Below are positions 27,334 through 36,213 of a DNA stretch of 64,000 nucleotides, one piece after another; the first letter of the stretch is position 1; the number at the start of each line of letters is the position of its first letter. The translations under genes were made by a program, and so were the position numbers. Source of the DNA: an uncultured Eubacteriales bacterium (lineage in GTDB: Bacteria; Bacillota; Clostridia; Oscillospirales; Oscillospiraceae). The notes under the pieces are model-generated. The model did no database searches. It had not been told where the DNA came from and worked only from the letters and a program-made list of their open reading frames with translations. The stretch covers positions 1 to 64,000 of the forward strand of contig URDK01000002.1 in assembly GCA_900546485.1 (NCBI GenBank), in the 5' to 3' direction.

Positions 27334-28730
27334 TTTTCCTTCCCCCACAGTTCGCCGACGGCCAGAGCCAACTCCTCGCCGTCGCGCTCGAACAGTGTCC
27401 GCACGGAGAACAACACCCCGTCGCGGTTCACCCTCGCGATGATGGGTACGCTTCGCGCACGCAGCCGCGCCTCGGCCTCCTCCACGGAGAGGCCGGGGAA
27501 GTCCACAGCCACGGCCCAGCCGGGCAGTGTGACGCCCGGCAGAGAGCCGCCGCCCGCCTCGTCGCCCACCTCCACGAGCCTGGACTCGCAGCCGGGCACG
27601 CGCGCCGCTATGAGCTGCCTGAGCGCTTCCGCCCGCTCGCGGCACTCCTCCGCCTTCATGGACAGCATCCTCAGCGAGGGCAGCTTTTCGGCAGCGAGCT
27701 GTGAGTCGCGGCAGTATTGTAGGCAGATCTCCAGCGCCGCAAGCGAGAGCTTGTCTATCCTCAGCATGCGGGTGAGCTGGTTTTTCTTTATGCGCTCGAT
27801 GCACTCGCGCCGGCCGAGGAGTATGCCTCCCTGGGCTGTGCCCAGCAGCTTGTCTGCGGAGAAGCAGACTATGTCCGCCCCGTCGCGCAGGCTGCTCCAC
27901 ACAGCGTGGCCGTCGTGCAGGCCCAGCGCCTCGGCGGGGAACATGAATCCGGAGCCCAGATCGTGCATCAGCAGCCCGCCGCGCTCGTGGGCTATCTGCG
28001 CCAGCTCGCGGACGGACACCTCCTCGGTGAAGCCGAGCATGACGAAGTTGCTGGTGTGCACTTTCAGGAGCATCCCGGCGCCGTAGTCGTCCATGGCGCT
28101 TATGTAGTCGCGCGGGTGGGTCTTGTTCGTCGTGCCGACCTCGAGCAGTTCCGCGCCGCTCTCGCGCATTATCTCCGGCACGCGGAAGGAGCCGCCGATC
28201 TCGACCAGCTCGCCGCGCGAGACGGCCACGCCCCGGCCCTTCGCCAGGGTGTTCAGCGCCAGGAATACCGCGCCGGCGTTGTTGTTCACTACCATAGCGG
28301 CCTCCGCGCCTGTGAGCTCGCACAGCAGCTTTTCAACGTGGGCGTAACGGCTGCCGCGGCTGCCCGCGGCCAGGTCGTATTCGAGGTTGCAGTAGCCCTG
28401 CGCGACGGCGGCGACATGCGCGGCCGCCTCCTCGCCGAGCGGAGCGCGGCCCAGGTTCGTGTGCAGCACGACGCCCGTGGCGTTTATCACTCGCCTGAGG
28501 CTGTACAGCCCGCCGTGCTCCAGACTGGAGAGCACCGCGGCCTCGATGCTCTGCGTGTCCGGCATCTCCGTGAGCGCGCCGGACATGGCCGCGTCGCGCA
28601 GCGCGTCGAGCTGGGATTGCACCGCGGCCTTTACCAGGGCGCGCGAATAGCGCTCCCCGGCCTCGCGCAGCGCGGGGCGGGAGAGCATAAGGTCGGTTTT
28701 GGGTATTTGTCGGAGAAGTTCGCTGGACAT
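27330..28730 (-). CDS. selA: L-seryl-tRNA(Sec) selenium transferase SelA
   Basis: This 466-residue PLP enzyme converts Ser-tRNA(Sec) to Sec-tRNA(Sec) with selenophosphate. Visible features are the INATGVVLHTNLGRAPL motif (82-98), the YD-AAGSRGSRY glycine-rich stretch and the PLP lysine in SADKLLGTAQGG (Lys294). The start at 28730 has GAGGTG upstream. It follows tRNA-Sec and its terminator on the same strand and is translationally coupled to selB. Confidence 0.96.
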   Translation of the reverse strand: MSSELLRQIPKTDLMLSRPALREAGERYSRALVKAAVQSQLDALRDAAMSGALTEMPDTQSIEAAVLSSLEHGGLYSLRRVINATGVVLHTNLGRAPLGEEAAAHVAAVAQGYCNLEYDLAAGSRGSRYAHVEKLLCELTGAEAAMVVNNNAGAVFLALNTLAKGRGVAVSRGELVEIGGSFRVPEIMRESGAELLEVGTTNKTHPRDYISAMDDYGAGMLLKVHTSNFVMLGFTEEVSVRELAQIAHERGGLLMHDLGSGFMFPAEALGLHDGHAVWSSLRDGADIVCFSADKLLGTAQGGILLGRRECIERIKKNQLTRMLRIDKLSLAALEICLQYCRDSQLAAEKLPSLRMLSMKAEECRERAEALRQLIAARVPGCESRLVEVGDEAGGGSLPGVTLPGWAVAVDFPGLSVEEAEARLRARSVPIIARVNRDGVLFSVRTLFERDGEELALAVGELWGKEK

Positions 28731-28760
28731 ATGCAGCACCTCGTTATCAGGATACAGAAA

Positions 28761-28797
28761 AGGCAGGAGACATGCTGTAAAAACACATCTCCTGCCT
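28761..28797 (-). terminator. Terminator between tRNA-Sec and selA
   Basis: A perfect 10-bp stem (28761-28770 with 28788-28797) is followed on the minus strand by TTTTC. It lies five bases after the tRNA 3' end and 31 bases before selA, so selAB is expressed by readthrough or from a weak promoter. Confidence 0.75.
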
Positions 28798-28801
28798 GTC
28801 T

Positions 28802-28896
28802 TGGCGAGAGTAGGTGGGAATCGAACCCACCCGAGCAGGCTGCTGCTCATACTGGTTTTGAAGACCAGAGGGCACACCAGTTACCCTTCTACTCCC
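28802..28896 (-). tRNA. selC: tRNA-Sec (UCA anticodon)
   Basis: The 95-nt minus-strand tRNA has an 8-bp acceptor (5' GGGAGTAG with 3' CTACTCTC, one G-U), discriminator G, and encoded CCA. The anticodon loop CTTCAAA (anticodon TCA) has a CTGGT/ACCAG stem. The long variable arm pairs GAGCAG with CTGCTC, and the T arm carries TTCGATT. The length and extended acceptor are diagnostic of bacterial tRNA-Sec. Confidence 0.96.
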
Positions 28897-28944
28897 ATAT
28901 GGCCTCTTGTGGTCGCCGGGTTCCGGTTTTCTGCGGGCAAATAT

Positions 28945-28973
28945 ATTATAACTGCGATTAGTTAAAAAGTCAA
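28945..28973 (-). promoter_or_regulatory. tRNA-Sec promoter with embedded operator
   Basis: On the minus strand, -35 TTGACT (28968-28973) and -10 TATAAT (28945-28950) are 17 bases apart. The operator variant TAACTGCGATTA (28949-28960 on plus) lies in the spacer and overlaps the -10 box. The -10 box is 49 bases from the tRNA 5' end. Confidence 0.72.
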
Positions 28974-29052
28974 CCGGAACCTCGGCAATCTTTTGCAGGG
29001 GGCTGTGTCTTGACTTGGTTTGCCGCGCGCCGCGGCATCTTCAGTTTTGCTG

Positions 29053-30090
29053 CTACTCCGCCCTGACATATGCACAGTCGTAGGGGCGGAACTCGCCGAT
29101 GAGCGCGGAGACGACGCCGAAGTCCCTCAGACGCCGCAGAAGGCTCTCCGCGTCGCGCGCGGCGACGGCGAACATCAGCCCACCCGAAGTCTGCGGGTCG
29201 AACATGATGTCGGCGAGCTCGGTGGATATGCCGTCAAGGGCGGTCCGGCCACCGAAGTGGCCGCGGTTGCGATAGGCGCCTGCGGGGATCAGGCCCATAC
29301 GGGCCATCTCCACGGTCTTGGGGAGGATGGGCAGGCTGGAGGTATCCACCACGGCGGTCAGGCCGCAGCCCTCCGCTATCTCGCAGAGGTGGCCCGCCAG
29401 GCCGAAGCCGGTTATGTCCGTGCAGGAGTGCACGTCCAACCCCTGGGCGGCCTCGGCAGCCCTGCGGTTGAGTGTGCGCATGCTGTCCGTCGCGGGGACG
29501 AGCTCTGCGTCGGTGAGCATCCCGCCCTTGTGGGCCGTCGTGAGTATGCCGGTGCCAAGGGCTTTGGTCATGATGAGCGCGTCGCCCTCGCGGGCGGAGC
29601 TGTTGGAGAGGATGTGCCTAGGGTCGACCACGCCGTTCACGCACAGGCCGTATTTCGGCTCGTTGTCGGTTATGGAGTGACCTCCGGCTATGGAGCAGCC
29701 GGCCTCGATGGCCTTGTCCGCGCCGCCGGCGAGTATCTCGCCCGCCACCTCCAGACTGAGGCAGTTCGGGAAGCACAGCAGGTTCATGGCGTGGGTCGGC
29801 CTGCCGCCCATGGCGTATATGTCCGAGAGCGCGTTGGCCGCCGCTATCTGGCCGAAGAGGAAGGGGTCGTCCACCATCGGCGGGAAGAAGTCGACCGTCT
29901 GCACGATGGCGACGTCGTCCGTTATCTTGTACACGCAGGCGTCGTCGGATGTGTCGAAGCCTATGAGCAGGTTCGGGTCGGGCAGTCTGGGTATGTCGCG
30001 CAGCACCTGCGCGAGAGCTCCGGGCGGGAGCTTGGCCGCTCACCCTGCCGCGGTGACCATCTGCGTCAGCTTTACCTTCTTCGTCTCCAT
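29053..30090 (-). CDS. selD: Selenophosphate synthetase SelD, a selenoprotein (Sec17)
   Basis: This 345-residue enzyme makes selenophosphate from selenide and ATP. Starting at 30090 (strong GGAAGGGGG upstream), the sequence is METKKVKLTQMVTAAG, then UGA at codon 17 (30040-30042), then AAKLPPGAL. This is the place of the catalytic Cys/Sec, so the UGA is read as Sec. Conserved FDTSDDACVY, DFFPPMVDDPF, IAAANALSDIYAMGG and GGHSITDNEPKYG motifs follow. A frame starting after the UGA would lack the active site. It lies downstream of the desulfurase-like gene, a possible selenide donor. Confidence 0.95.
30016..30032 (-). promoter_or_regulatory. Candidate SECIS hairpin of selD
   Basis: AGCTCC/GGAGCT form a 6-bp stem with a 5-base loop, beginning about 8 bases after the UGA on the minus strand. 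This is the position expected for a bacterial SECIS. Confidence 0.6.
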
Positions 30091-30128
30091 CGTACACACC
30101 CCCTTCCGGAGCCTGTTTGCCGCCCGTG

Positions 30129-31274
30129 TCAGGCCAGAGCACGGACGGCGCTGACAGCGTAGTCTACCTCCTCGGCGGTAGTGGCCCAGCCGAAGGAGAA
30201 GCGCACCGTCCCCTGCGGGAAGGTGCCGAGAGTTTTGTGCGCGTTGGGCGCGCAGTGCAGGCCACAGCGCGTCATGATGCCGTAGTCGCGCTCGAGCCGG
30301 TAGGCGATCTCGCCGTTGTCGCGCCCGGTGAAGTCCAGCGAGACTACGCCGACCTGTTCGTCGGCATTTGCCGGACCGGCGACGCGGACATTCACCCCGC
30401 GCAGGCCGTCGAGGAACTGCGCCGTACAGCGCCTGTCGTGGGCCTCGAGCGCCGGAACGCCGCGCTCGAGTATGAAGCCCAGCGCCGCATTCAGGCCGAT
30501 GATGCCCGGTATGTTCACGGTGCCGGACTCGAACCGGTCGGGCATGAACGCGGGCTGCTCCTCGCTGTCCGAGGCGCTGCCCGTGCCGCCCGTGACGAGC
30601 GGCGTCAGCCGGGAGGCGAAGTCCCGGTCCAGCAGCAGCGCGCCTATGCCCTGCGGGCCGAGCAGGCCCTTGTGCCCCGGCACGGCGAGCGCCGCGAGAT
30701 GCAGCGCCGCAAAGTCGACTGTCCTGTGCCCGGCGGTCTGCGCCGCATCCACGGCCAGCGGCAAGCCGCGCTCATGGCACAGCTCGGAGAGCTCCTCGAG
30801 CGGGAAGATGGTGCCGCTGACGTTGGAGGCGTGGCTCACGAGCACCAGCCTGGTGTTCGGCCTGAGCAGAGGCAGCATATCCTTCGCCCGGGTGCGCCCG
30901 GCGCTGTCCGCCGGTATGCGGGAAAACTCCACGCCATGCGCGGCGAGGTCCGTCAGCGGGCGCATGACGGCGTTGTGCTCCATGCTGCTGACGACGACGT
31001 GGTCGCCCGGGCGCAGAAATCCGCGCAGTATCTGATTCAGACCATAGGTCTGGCCGGGCGTGAACACCACCTCGGTCACGCTGCCGGGGAAGGAGAACAG
31101 CTCTGCCAGATGCTCCCGGCACTCGAGCACGGCGGCCTCGGCGCCCGAGGCGCGCTCATAGGTACCGCGGTTGATGTTGGCACCGTTTTCCGTGATGTAA
31201 TCGGCCACGATCTCGCCAACGCAGGGAGCCTTGGGATAGCTGGTCGCGCCGTTGTCGAGATAGCAGAACCTCAT
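30129..31274 (-). CDS. Cysteine desulfurase/selenocysteine lyase-like enzyme 1
   Basis: This 381-residue class-V aminotransferase-fold PLP enzyme has the PLP lysine in PGHKGLLGPQG (Lys202) and the FESGTVNIPGI substrate-loop motif. The reactive cysteine lies in CGLHCAPNAHK (Cys341). The family releases S or Se from (seleno)cysteine as a protein-bound persulfide/selenide. It lies between grdD and selD on the same strand, which suggests selenium supply to SelD, but cysteine-directed activity cannot be excluded. A related enzyme is encoded at 48464-49603. Confidence 0.88.
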   Translation of the reverse strand: MRFCYLDNGATSYPKAPCVGEIVADYITENGANINRGTYERASGAEAAVLECREHLAELFSFPGSVTEVVFTPGQTYGLNQILRGFLRPGDHVVVSSMEHNAVMRPLTDLAAHGVEFSRIPADSAGRTRAKDMLPLLRPNTRLVLVSHASNVSGTIFPLEELSELCHERGLPLAVDAAQTAGHRTVDFAALHLAALAVPGHKGLLGPQGIGALLLDRDFASRLTPLVTGGTGSASDSEEQPAFMPDRFESGTVNIPGIIGLNAALGFILERGVPALEAHDRRCTAQFLDGLRGVNVRVAGPANADEQVGVVSLDFTGRDNGEIAYRLERDYGIMTRCGLHCAPNAHKTLGTFPQGTVRFSFGWATTAEEVDYAVSAVRALA

Positions 31275-31305
31275 CTGTGCCGCACTCCTTCCCTTAAATA
31301 TTATG

Positions 31306-32454
31306 TCAACCTACGTAGCCCGCGACCTGGAGCAACTCCAGCGCCCTAGCGCGGTTGGCCTCGCTCATCATGACGAGTGGGCCGGTGCAGCCCATGCCAG
31401 ACTCGGCGTAGATGCCTGCCTTCCAGAGCACCTTGACGGCGTCCTCGAGGTCCATGACCTCAATGCCGGGGATGCTGGCGGTGCAGACCTCGGCGGGAGG
31501 GGCCTTGACCTCCTCGGCCTCGGCGGGCTTTGATGAGGCGCGGCGCGCCTCGAGTATCTTCGAGAGCCCGGCCTTTTCAGCCTTGGCAAATTCGGCCCTG
31601 GCCACGTCGAACACCTTGCCGCGCACGAGCCGGGCCGCAAACTCCAGCGCGTTGGCTATGAGCGGGGCGCCGGAAGCGCGGGAGATGATGAGCACCAGCT
31701 TCTCGTAGTCGGGGCCGATGCCGGGGCCGTAGCCGTAGCCGGTGGTCTCGTAGCTGCCGCCGCTGTTGAAGGCGGCGAGCATCTTTATGAGCACGTTGCC
31801 GGTGAGTGAATCCATGACCATGACGTCGGGCGTGCCCTCGAGCACGTCGTTGCCGCGCATCACGGCGCCGCCGTCGGCTCGGGCGGAGCTGGCCCATTTG
31901 AAGTCGTAGCCGCCCTCGCGCAGCTGGTTGAGCGCTATCTCGGCCTGGCGCGCGCCGTCAACATTTAGAATGCCGACGGTGGGCTCGGCGATGCCGCAGG
32001 CCTTGGCGGTGATGATGCCGTAGACGGCGTTCTTTATCATGCCCTCGATGCGGTCGCCGCTGGAGGTGCCGGTGGTGTTGGCGATGAAAATCTCGCGGCC
32101 CTTAGCGGGAGTGACGGCGCGGCCGACGGTGGAGACGCCGATGGGGAAGGGGTAGTGCATCGTCACGGCGCCGTCCACGGCGCCGGTGTCGAGCAGCTCG
32201 TCCATCTTCCCGTGGCCCTCGTCCTCGCTCGCGACGTGCACCGTGGTGACGCCCTCGGCCTCGAGCGTGCCGATGTAGTAGACGTCGACGCCGCGCTTGG
32301 AGGCCGCGACGGCGGCGGCCATGGCGTTGGCCTCGCCGTGCTCGCTGCCCATGCCGGTCAGGGCTATCCTGGGCTTCGCGCCGTAGGAGCCGCTCTCCAG
32401 GCCTTCGGCCATCTCGAGGAAGGCCTTGGCTATGGTCTTTTCAATACTACTCAT
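31306..32454 (-). CDS. grdD: Glycine/sarcosine/betaine reductase component C alpha, GrdD
   Basis: This 382-residue phosphotransacetylase-like subunit of protein C receives the carboxymethyl-Se group from GrdA and releases acetyl phosphate. It shows IALTGMGSEHGEANAM near the start, NTTGTSSGDRIEGMIKNAVYG in the middle, and GMGCTGPLV near the C-terminus with Cys356 as the likely acyl-carrying residue. A low-complexity linker at about residues 300-330 precedes the last domain. The start lies 12 bases after the grdC stop. Confidence 0.93.
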   Translation of the reverse strand: MSSIEKTIAKAFLEMAEGLESGSYGAKPRIALTGMGSEHGEANAMAAAVAASKRGVDVYYIGTLEAEGVTTVHVASEDEGHGKMDELLDTGAVDGAVTMHYPFPIGVSTVGRAVTPAKGREIFIANTTGTSSGDRIEGMIKNAVYGIITAKACGIAEPTVGILNVDGARQAEIALNQLREGGYDFKWASSARADGGAVMRGNDVLEGTPDVMVMDSLTGNVLIKMLAAFNSGGSYETTGYGYGPGIGPDYEKLVLIISRASGAPLIANALEFAARLVRGKVFDVARAEFAKAEKAGLSKILEARRASSKPAEAEEVKAPPAEVCTASIPGIEVMDLEDAVKVLWKAGIYAESGMGCTGPLVMMSEANRARALELLQVAGYVG

Positions 32455-32466
32455 GCTCGCGCCTCC

Positions 32467-34011
32467 TCACTCGGCCTGGGCCATGAGCGTGGCTGCGAAC
32501 TCCTTCATAGCTTTCGCTATCATGCCCTTGACCTCGTCCTCGCTGACTCCGGCGGCTGTGGCGCTCTCGGCGCTCGTGTTGGCCTGGATGACGAAGGATA
32601 CGCCGTCGAAGAGGTTGGTCATGCGGCCGAGAAAGAGCGAGCCCTTGCCGATTATCATGGCGCGCTTGATCTTGCCGGACATGATGTCCTCGCGGGCGAA
32701 GCCGATGTAGGGCACGCCGGAGGGTATGTGGCCCTGAGTGGGTGCCCAGCCGGTGAGGCCGTGCTCGGCGAGGAAGGCGGGCATGGCGCTCTTTTCGATG
32801 TCGCCGCGCTTTACGGCGAGGGCGGCTATCATCTTATAGTTGGACAGCGGCACATCGCCGGCGCCGGCGGGCTTAGTGATGTCCGGGTTCTGCATCTCGG
32901 GGGAGAACTTATCGACGTCCGTGACCTTGAGCCCGACGCGGTCGAGCGGGTCGGTGACGAGGGAGCTTATGACGTTCTGAGGGGCGGAGCCGGTGCCGAC
33001 GGTGTGGCGGCCAAGGATCTCAAGGTTTATCTCAGGGCTGACGCCGTCGTTGGCGGAGACGATGACGGCGAAGCCGCCGATCATGTCCTCGAGCGCGGGC
33101 AGGCCCTTTTTGACGTGGTCCTTGCCGTTCATGCCGAGCTTTGCGGTGCAACCGCCGGCGGTGACGGCGACGGTGCGGTAGGCTCCGGACTCCACGAGGG
33201 CCGCCGCCTCCACGAGCGCGTGGGACGGACCGGCGCAGAAGCCGCGGGTGTCGGAGCCGGAGGCGGAGCTCAGTCCGGCGATCTCGGCCGCGGCCTTGGC
33301 AAAGTTGCCGCCGCCGCGCTGGTTCATGTCGCCGCAGGCCTCCTCGCAGCAGTCAATGACGTATTCTATGTCCGCGCGCTCGACGCCGGAGTTCTGCACG
33401 GCGGAGACGAGGGCCAGGACGGAGGACGCCTTGGAGACGATGTTCTCGAGCATGACGTGGGCGGAGAGGTTGGCGTCTATGTCGTGGGCGCGCTTGACGC
33501 AGCCGACGAGCTTGCTGCCGTCGTAGAGGCCCTCGGCGTGCTCGTCGTTTACAAAGTGCTCTATCTCGGAGAGCTCATAGCCCTCGTGGATGCGCGCGAC
33601 GATGCTCTCATCTATAGCGCGGTTGGCGGCGAAGCCGGCCTTGTGTGCGGCGACGAAGCCGCGCTCGAGGTGGACGAGGTCGAACACGTCGCAGGCCTGC
33701 ATGAGCAGCAGGAACTCCTCCTGGGGCATTATCTGGCCGAACTTGCCGTAGCGGTCGGTGACGTCGCAGGTCTTGTCGTACCAGGGCTGGGGCAGCGCGG
33801 CGAGCTCGTCTGGGGTCTTGTTGCCGATGTAGACCTGGTTCGGCCAGTAGCTCAGGGCCTGCTCATAGCTCCTTATGTGCGACGGCAGCTCCTTGAGGTA
33901 TTCACTGTCGGGGTTTACGATGAGCTCGGTGGTCTGCGTGGTGCCGTTGTGCAAAACCATGTCGGGGGTGTGCACCAATATGTAGCCTGCGCCTTTGATA
34001 ACACTTTTCAT
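32467..34011 (-). CDS. grdC: Glycine/sarcosine/betaine reductase component C beta, GrdC
   Basis: This 514-residue ketoacyl-synthase-III/thiolase-like subunit of protein C begins MKSVIKGAGYILVHTPDMV, a family signature. It contains SSASGSDTRGFCAGPSHALVEAA and TAGGCTAKLGMNGKDHVKKG, with conserved Cys residues. The start at 34011 has GGAGG at proper distance; the in-frame extension to 34230 runs through the upstream terminator and is not coding. It works with GrdD to make acetyl phosphate for ATP synthesis. Confidence 0.94.
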   Translation of the reverse strand: MKSVIKGAGYILVHTPDMVLHNGTTQTTELIVNPDSEYLKELPSHIRSYEQALSYWPNQVYIGNKTPDELAALPQPWYDKTCDVTDRYGKFGQIMPQEEFLLLMQACDVFDLVHLERGFVAAHKAGFAANRAIDESIVARIHEGYELSEIEHFVNDEHAEGLYDGSKLVGCVKRAHDIDANLSAHVMLENIVSKASSVLALVSAVQNSGVERADIEYVIDCCEEACGDMNQRGGGNFAKAAAEIAGLSSASGSDTRGFCAGPSHALVEAAALVESGAYRTVAVTAGGCTAKLGMNGKDHVKKGLPALEDMIGGFAVIVSANDGVSPEINLEILGRHTVGTGSAPQNVISSLVTDPLDRVGLKVTDVDKFSPEMQNPDITKPAGAGDVPLSNYKMIAALAVKRGDIEKSAMPAFLAEHGLTGWAPTQGHIPSGVPYIGFAREDIMSGKIKRAMIIGKGSLFLGRMTNLFDGVSFVIQANTSAESATAAGVSEDEVKGMIAKAMKEFAATLMAQAE

Positions 34012-34115
34012 GGCAGATATTCCTCCATAGAGATTATTCAGGGCTGACAGCCATGGGTCAGTGCAAAGGGCCGGGCCCTTCGCATTCATACATGGCTGCC
34101 ATGCGGCGGATACCC

Positions 34116-34149
34116 AAAAAGGACGGCGGCAGCACCGCCGCCCTTTTTG
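34116..34149 (-). terminator. Attenuating terminator between grdA and grdC
   Basis: GC-rich arms (34116-34130 with 34134-34149, one offset base on each side) are bounded by AAAAA and TTTTT, so it can act on both strands. It would raise grdA mRNA relative to grdCD. Confidence 0.75.
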
Positions 34150-34162
34150 GACGTTTCGCTTT

Positions 34163-34642
34163 TTATTTGCCCAGGTACTTGCAGTATTGGCTGCGGATGC
34201 TCTCCATCTCCTTGCAGATGTCGTCAACATCCAGGACCATTTCCATCATGCTGATCTGCTCGTCATAGGTCGCTTCGTCAAACTCTGCCTTTACCTCGGG
34301 TTCGCAGACATGATAAACCGTGAGTCCCAACGAGACTCCTGTCAACGGACCGGCGTAAGTCGGGTCACCAGCGGTGACCGTCTCAGCCGCGAGGCCGGAA
34401 GCTTCGCCTTCAGCAGCGCCTAGGAGAACGACGACGTTCTCCGGGCTGTACTGTTTGGCAAACTCCAGGACACGCTTCTGGTTTTCCAGGTCCATTGCAC
34501 CGGCGGCAGTTCACACGAAGCACTCCGTAGAGGCATATACGACCTCTGCGCCAGCGGTCAGCGCGCACGCTTCGATGGCGGGGCCGGGGATACCGTCGCG
34601 GTCGCCGATGATGATCACTTTCTTGCCGGACAAAATGCTCAT
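34163..34642 (-). CDS. grdA: Selenoprotein A of glycine reductase, GrdA (Sec44)
   Basis: This 159-residue selenoprotein takes the carboxymethyl group from protein B onto its Sec and is reset by thioredoxin. From 34642 (GGAGG upstream) it reads MSILSGKKVIIIGDRDG, and the UGA at codon 44 (34511-34513) lies in STECFV-Sec-TAAGAMDLENQ, the hallmark motif. Sec44 and the length match characterised GrdA proteins. A conventional gene caller would report only the part after the UGA. It is preceded by trxA and followed by an attenuator and grdC. Confidence 0.96.
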
Positions 34643-34705
34643 ATTTATTACCTCCTTTTCTCAGAATTATAAAAAGCCGTGAGGCCTTTTACCGTGGTTG
34701 GCGGC

Positions 34706-35023
34706 TCAGATGTGGCGCTTTATCATCTCGAGGATGGAGTCGCTCGTGGCGTCATCCTTCACGACGGAGTCAATCATCTTGCCGTTTTCGTATATCGCCA
34801 TGACAGGCAGGCCGAGTATCTTCTGGCTGATGGCCAGGCGGCGGGCCTTGGTGGTGTTGAGGGAGCAGAACTTCAGCTTGTCGCCGTACTCCTCGGCGTA
34901 CTGGTGCACATAGGGCATGAGCGCCGCGCAGGGCACGCAGCCATCGCCGTAGAAGTCTACGAAGACCTTGCCCTCGGCGTTGAGGACTTCCTGCTCGAAG
35001 TTGTCTTTAGTGAGATCCAACAT
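34706..35023 (-). CDS. trxA: Thioredoxin of the reductase system
   Basis: This 105-residue thioredoxin has the atypical active site GCVPC (Cys29, Cys32), the form found in glycine-reductase-linked thioredoxins of amino-acid-fermenting clostridia. The cis-Pro lies in LGLPVMAIYENG. It hands electrons from TrxB to GrdA. It lies 42 bases after trxB and 63 bases before grdA. Confidence 0.94.
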   Translation of the reverse strand: MLDLTKDNFEQEVLNAEGKVFVDFYGDGCVPCAALMPYVHQYAEEYGDKLKFCSLNTTKARRLAISQKILGLPVMAIYENGKMIDSVVKDDATSDSILEMIKRHI

Positions 35024-35065
35024 CGCTATCTTCTCCTTTGATGAAATAGTTGGTATTGGGTAAGC

Positions 35066-36013
35066 TCAGAGCTTGAGCGAGGAGACGTATTTCCCACACT
35101 GCATGGCGGCGATGGCGCCGTCCGCGCAGGCGGTGACGACCTGGCGCAGCGGGGTCACGCGCACGTCGCCCGCGGCGTAGACGCCGGGGACGTTGGTCTC
35201 CATCTTCTCGTTGGTGATTATGTAGCCGCCCTTCATGTCGAGGATGCTCTCGAACATGCCGGTGGTCTTTTTGCCCGTGAAGCCGAAGAGGCCGAAGAAG
35301 CCGTCCTCCTCGTCGGCCTTGAGCGTGGTCAGCTCGCCGGTCTTCACGTTGCGTATGACTATCTCGCTGAGCAGCTCGTCGCCGCCAAGGTCGTCGACCT
35401 CCACGTTGAGCATGACGTTTATGTTCGGCGTCGCCTCGAGCTCGGCCTTCATGGCCGGGGTGACGTTCAGCTCCGAGCCCTTGTGCAGCATGGTGAGCTT
35501 CCTGGCGTACTTGGCGAGGTAGAGCGACTCTTCCGCCGCTATGCCGTTGCCGCCCACGACGTAGATCTCGAAGCCCTCAAAGAAGTTGGCGTCGCACACC
35601 GCGCAGTAGCTGACGCCCTTACCGACATACTTGGCCTCGTTCTTGCAGCCGATGGAGCGGGTCATCGCGCCGGTGCAGACGATGACGGACTTGCCGAGAT
35701 ACTCGCCCTTGCCGCCGATGAGCTTCTTTATCGGGCCGCCGAAGTCCACAGCGCTTATCGTGTCGCTGACGCGCTCGCAGCCGAACTTTTTGCACTGCGC
35801 GGTCATGGGCGCCACAAGCTCCTGGCCGCTCATGCCGTCGACCTTCGGCTGGCCGGGGTAGTTCTCGATGTCGTGGGTGATGGCGATCTGGCCGCCGTCG
35901 ATGCCCTTTTCGATTATGAGCACGGACAGCTTGGAACGGCCCGCATACAGCCCCGCGGCAAGTCCGCCGGGCCCGCCGCCGAGGATCAGTACGTCGTAGA
36001 TCTTGGTGTCCAT
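35066..36013 (-). CDS. trxB: Thioredoxin reductase of the reductase system
   Basis: This 315-residue flavoprotein has an FAD-binding GGGPGGLAAGLYAGR motif (12-26), a redox-active CAVC (Cys137, Cys140), a degenerate NAD(P)H motif (VVGGNGIAAEESL) and the C-terminal GVYAAGDVR FAD motif. GGNGIA rather than GGGxxA in the nucleotide fold is typical of the clostridial, ferredoxin- or atypical-donor group, so the electron donor is uncertain. First gene of the trxB-trxA-grdA unit, behind an operator-bearing promoter. Confidence 0.94.
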   Translation of the reverse strand: MDTKIYDVLILGGGPGGLAAGLYAGRSKLSVLIIEKGIDGGQIAITHDIENYPGQPKVDGMSGQELVAPMTAQCKKFGCERVSDTISAVDFGGPIKKLIGGKGEYLGKSVIVCTGAMTRSIGCKNEAKYVGKGVSYCAVCDANFFEGFEIYVVGGNGIAAEESLYLAKYARKLTMLHKGSELNVTPAMKAELEATPNINVMLNVEVDDLGGDELLSEIVIRNVKTGELTTLKADEEDGFFGLFGFTGKKTTGMFESILDMKGGYIITNEKMETNVPGVYAAGDVRVTPLRQVVTACADGAIAAMQCGKYVSSLKL

Positions 36014-36058
36014 TTATACTTCTCCTTTATCTTCGTATTATGGCTCTGCAACATTTGA

Positions 36059-36114
36059 TAATCGCGATTACTAATTTCGACTAGCATTATATTGCCCTTA
36101 CTATGATTTGTCAA
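36059..36114 (-). promoter_or_regulatory. trxB promoter with palindromic operator
   Basis: Minus-strand -35 TTGACA (36109-36114) and -10 TATAAT (36086-36091) are 17 bases apart. The perfect palindrome TAATCGCGATTA (36059-36070) lies about 16 bases downstream of the -10 box, where a bound repressor would block early elongation. Confidence 0.8.
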
Positions 36115-36160
36115 TATGAAAACAAAGATTTCCGACAAAACCTCTCAGGGGGAATCAAAA

Positions 36161-36192
36161 TGGCCGGAAACTGCGTGAACAGTTTCCGGCCA
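36161..36192 (-). terminator. Terminator of tetR gene 1
   Basis: A perfect 13-bp stem (36161-36173 with 36180-36192) is followed on the minus strand by TTTTG. It lies 22 bases after the gene end. Confidence 0.85.
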
Positions 36193-36213
36193 AGAGTGGT
36201 GTGCCACGCAGCT

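Noticed and set aside
25789..28086. 765-codon open frame on the plus strand opposite selB/selA
   Set aside because: Same effect: antisense shadow of two certain genes, with no start context or recognisable domains.
27334..28323. Long N-terminal extension of SelB
   Set aside because: The extension is selA read in another frame; SelB starts at the canonical GTPase motif from 27333, overlapping the selA stop by four bases.
32155..34047. 630-codon open frame on the plus strand opposite grdC/grdD
   Set aside because: It is the mirror of GC-rich genes with clear family motifs on the minus strand; the plus-strand product has low-complexity composition and no family features.
34511..34513. Stop codon splitting grdA (also 37336-37338 in grdB and 30040-30042 in selD) as pseudogene evidence
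   Set aside because: All three UGAs fall exactly at known selenocysteine positions, and the Sec machinery is encoded in the window.
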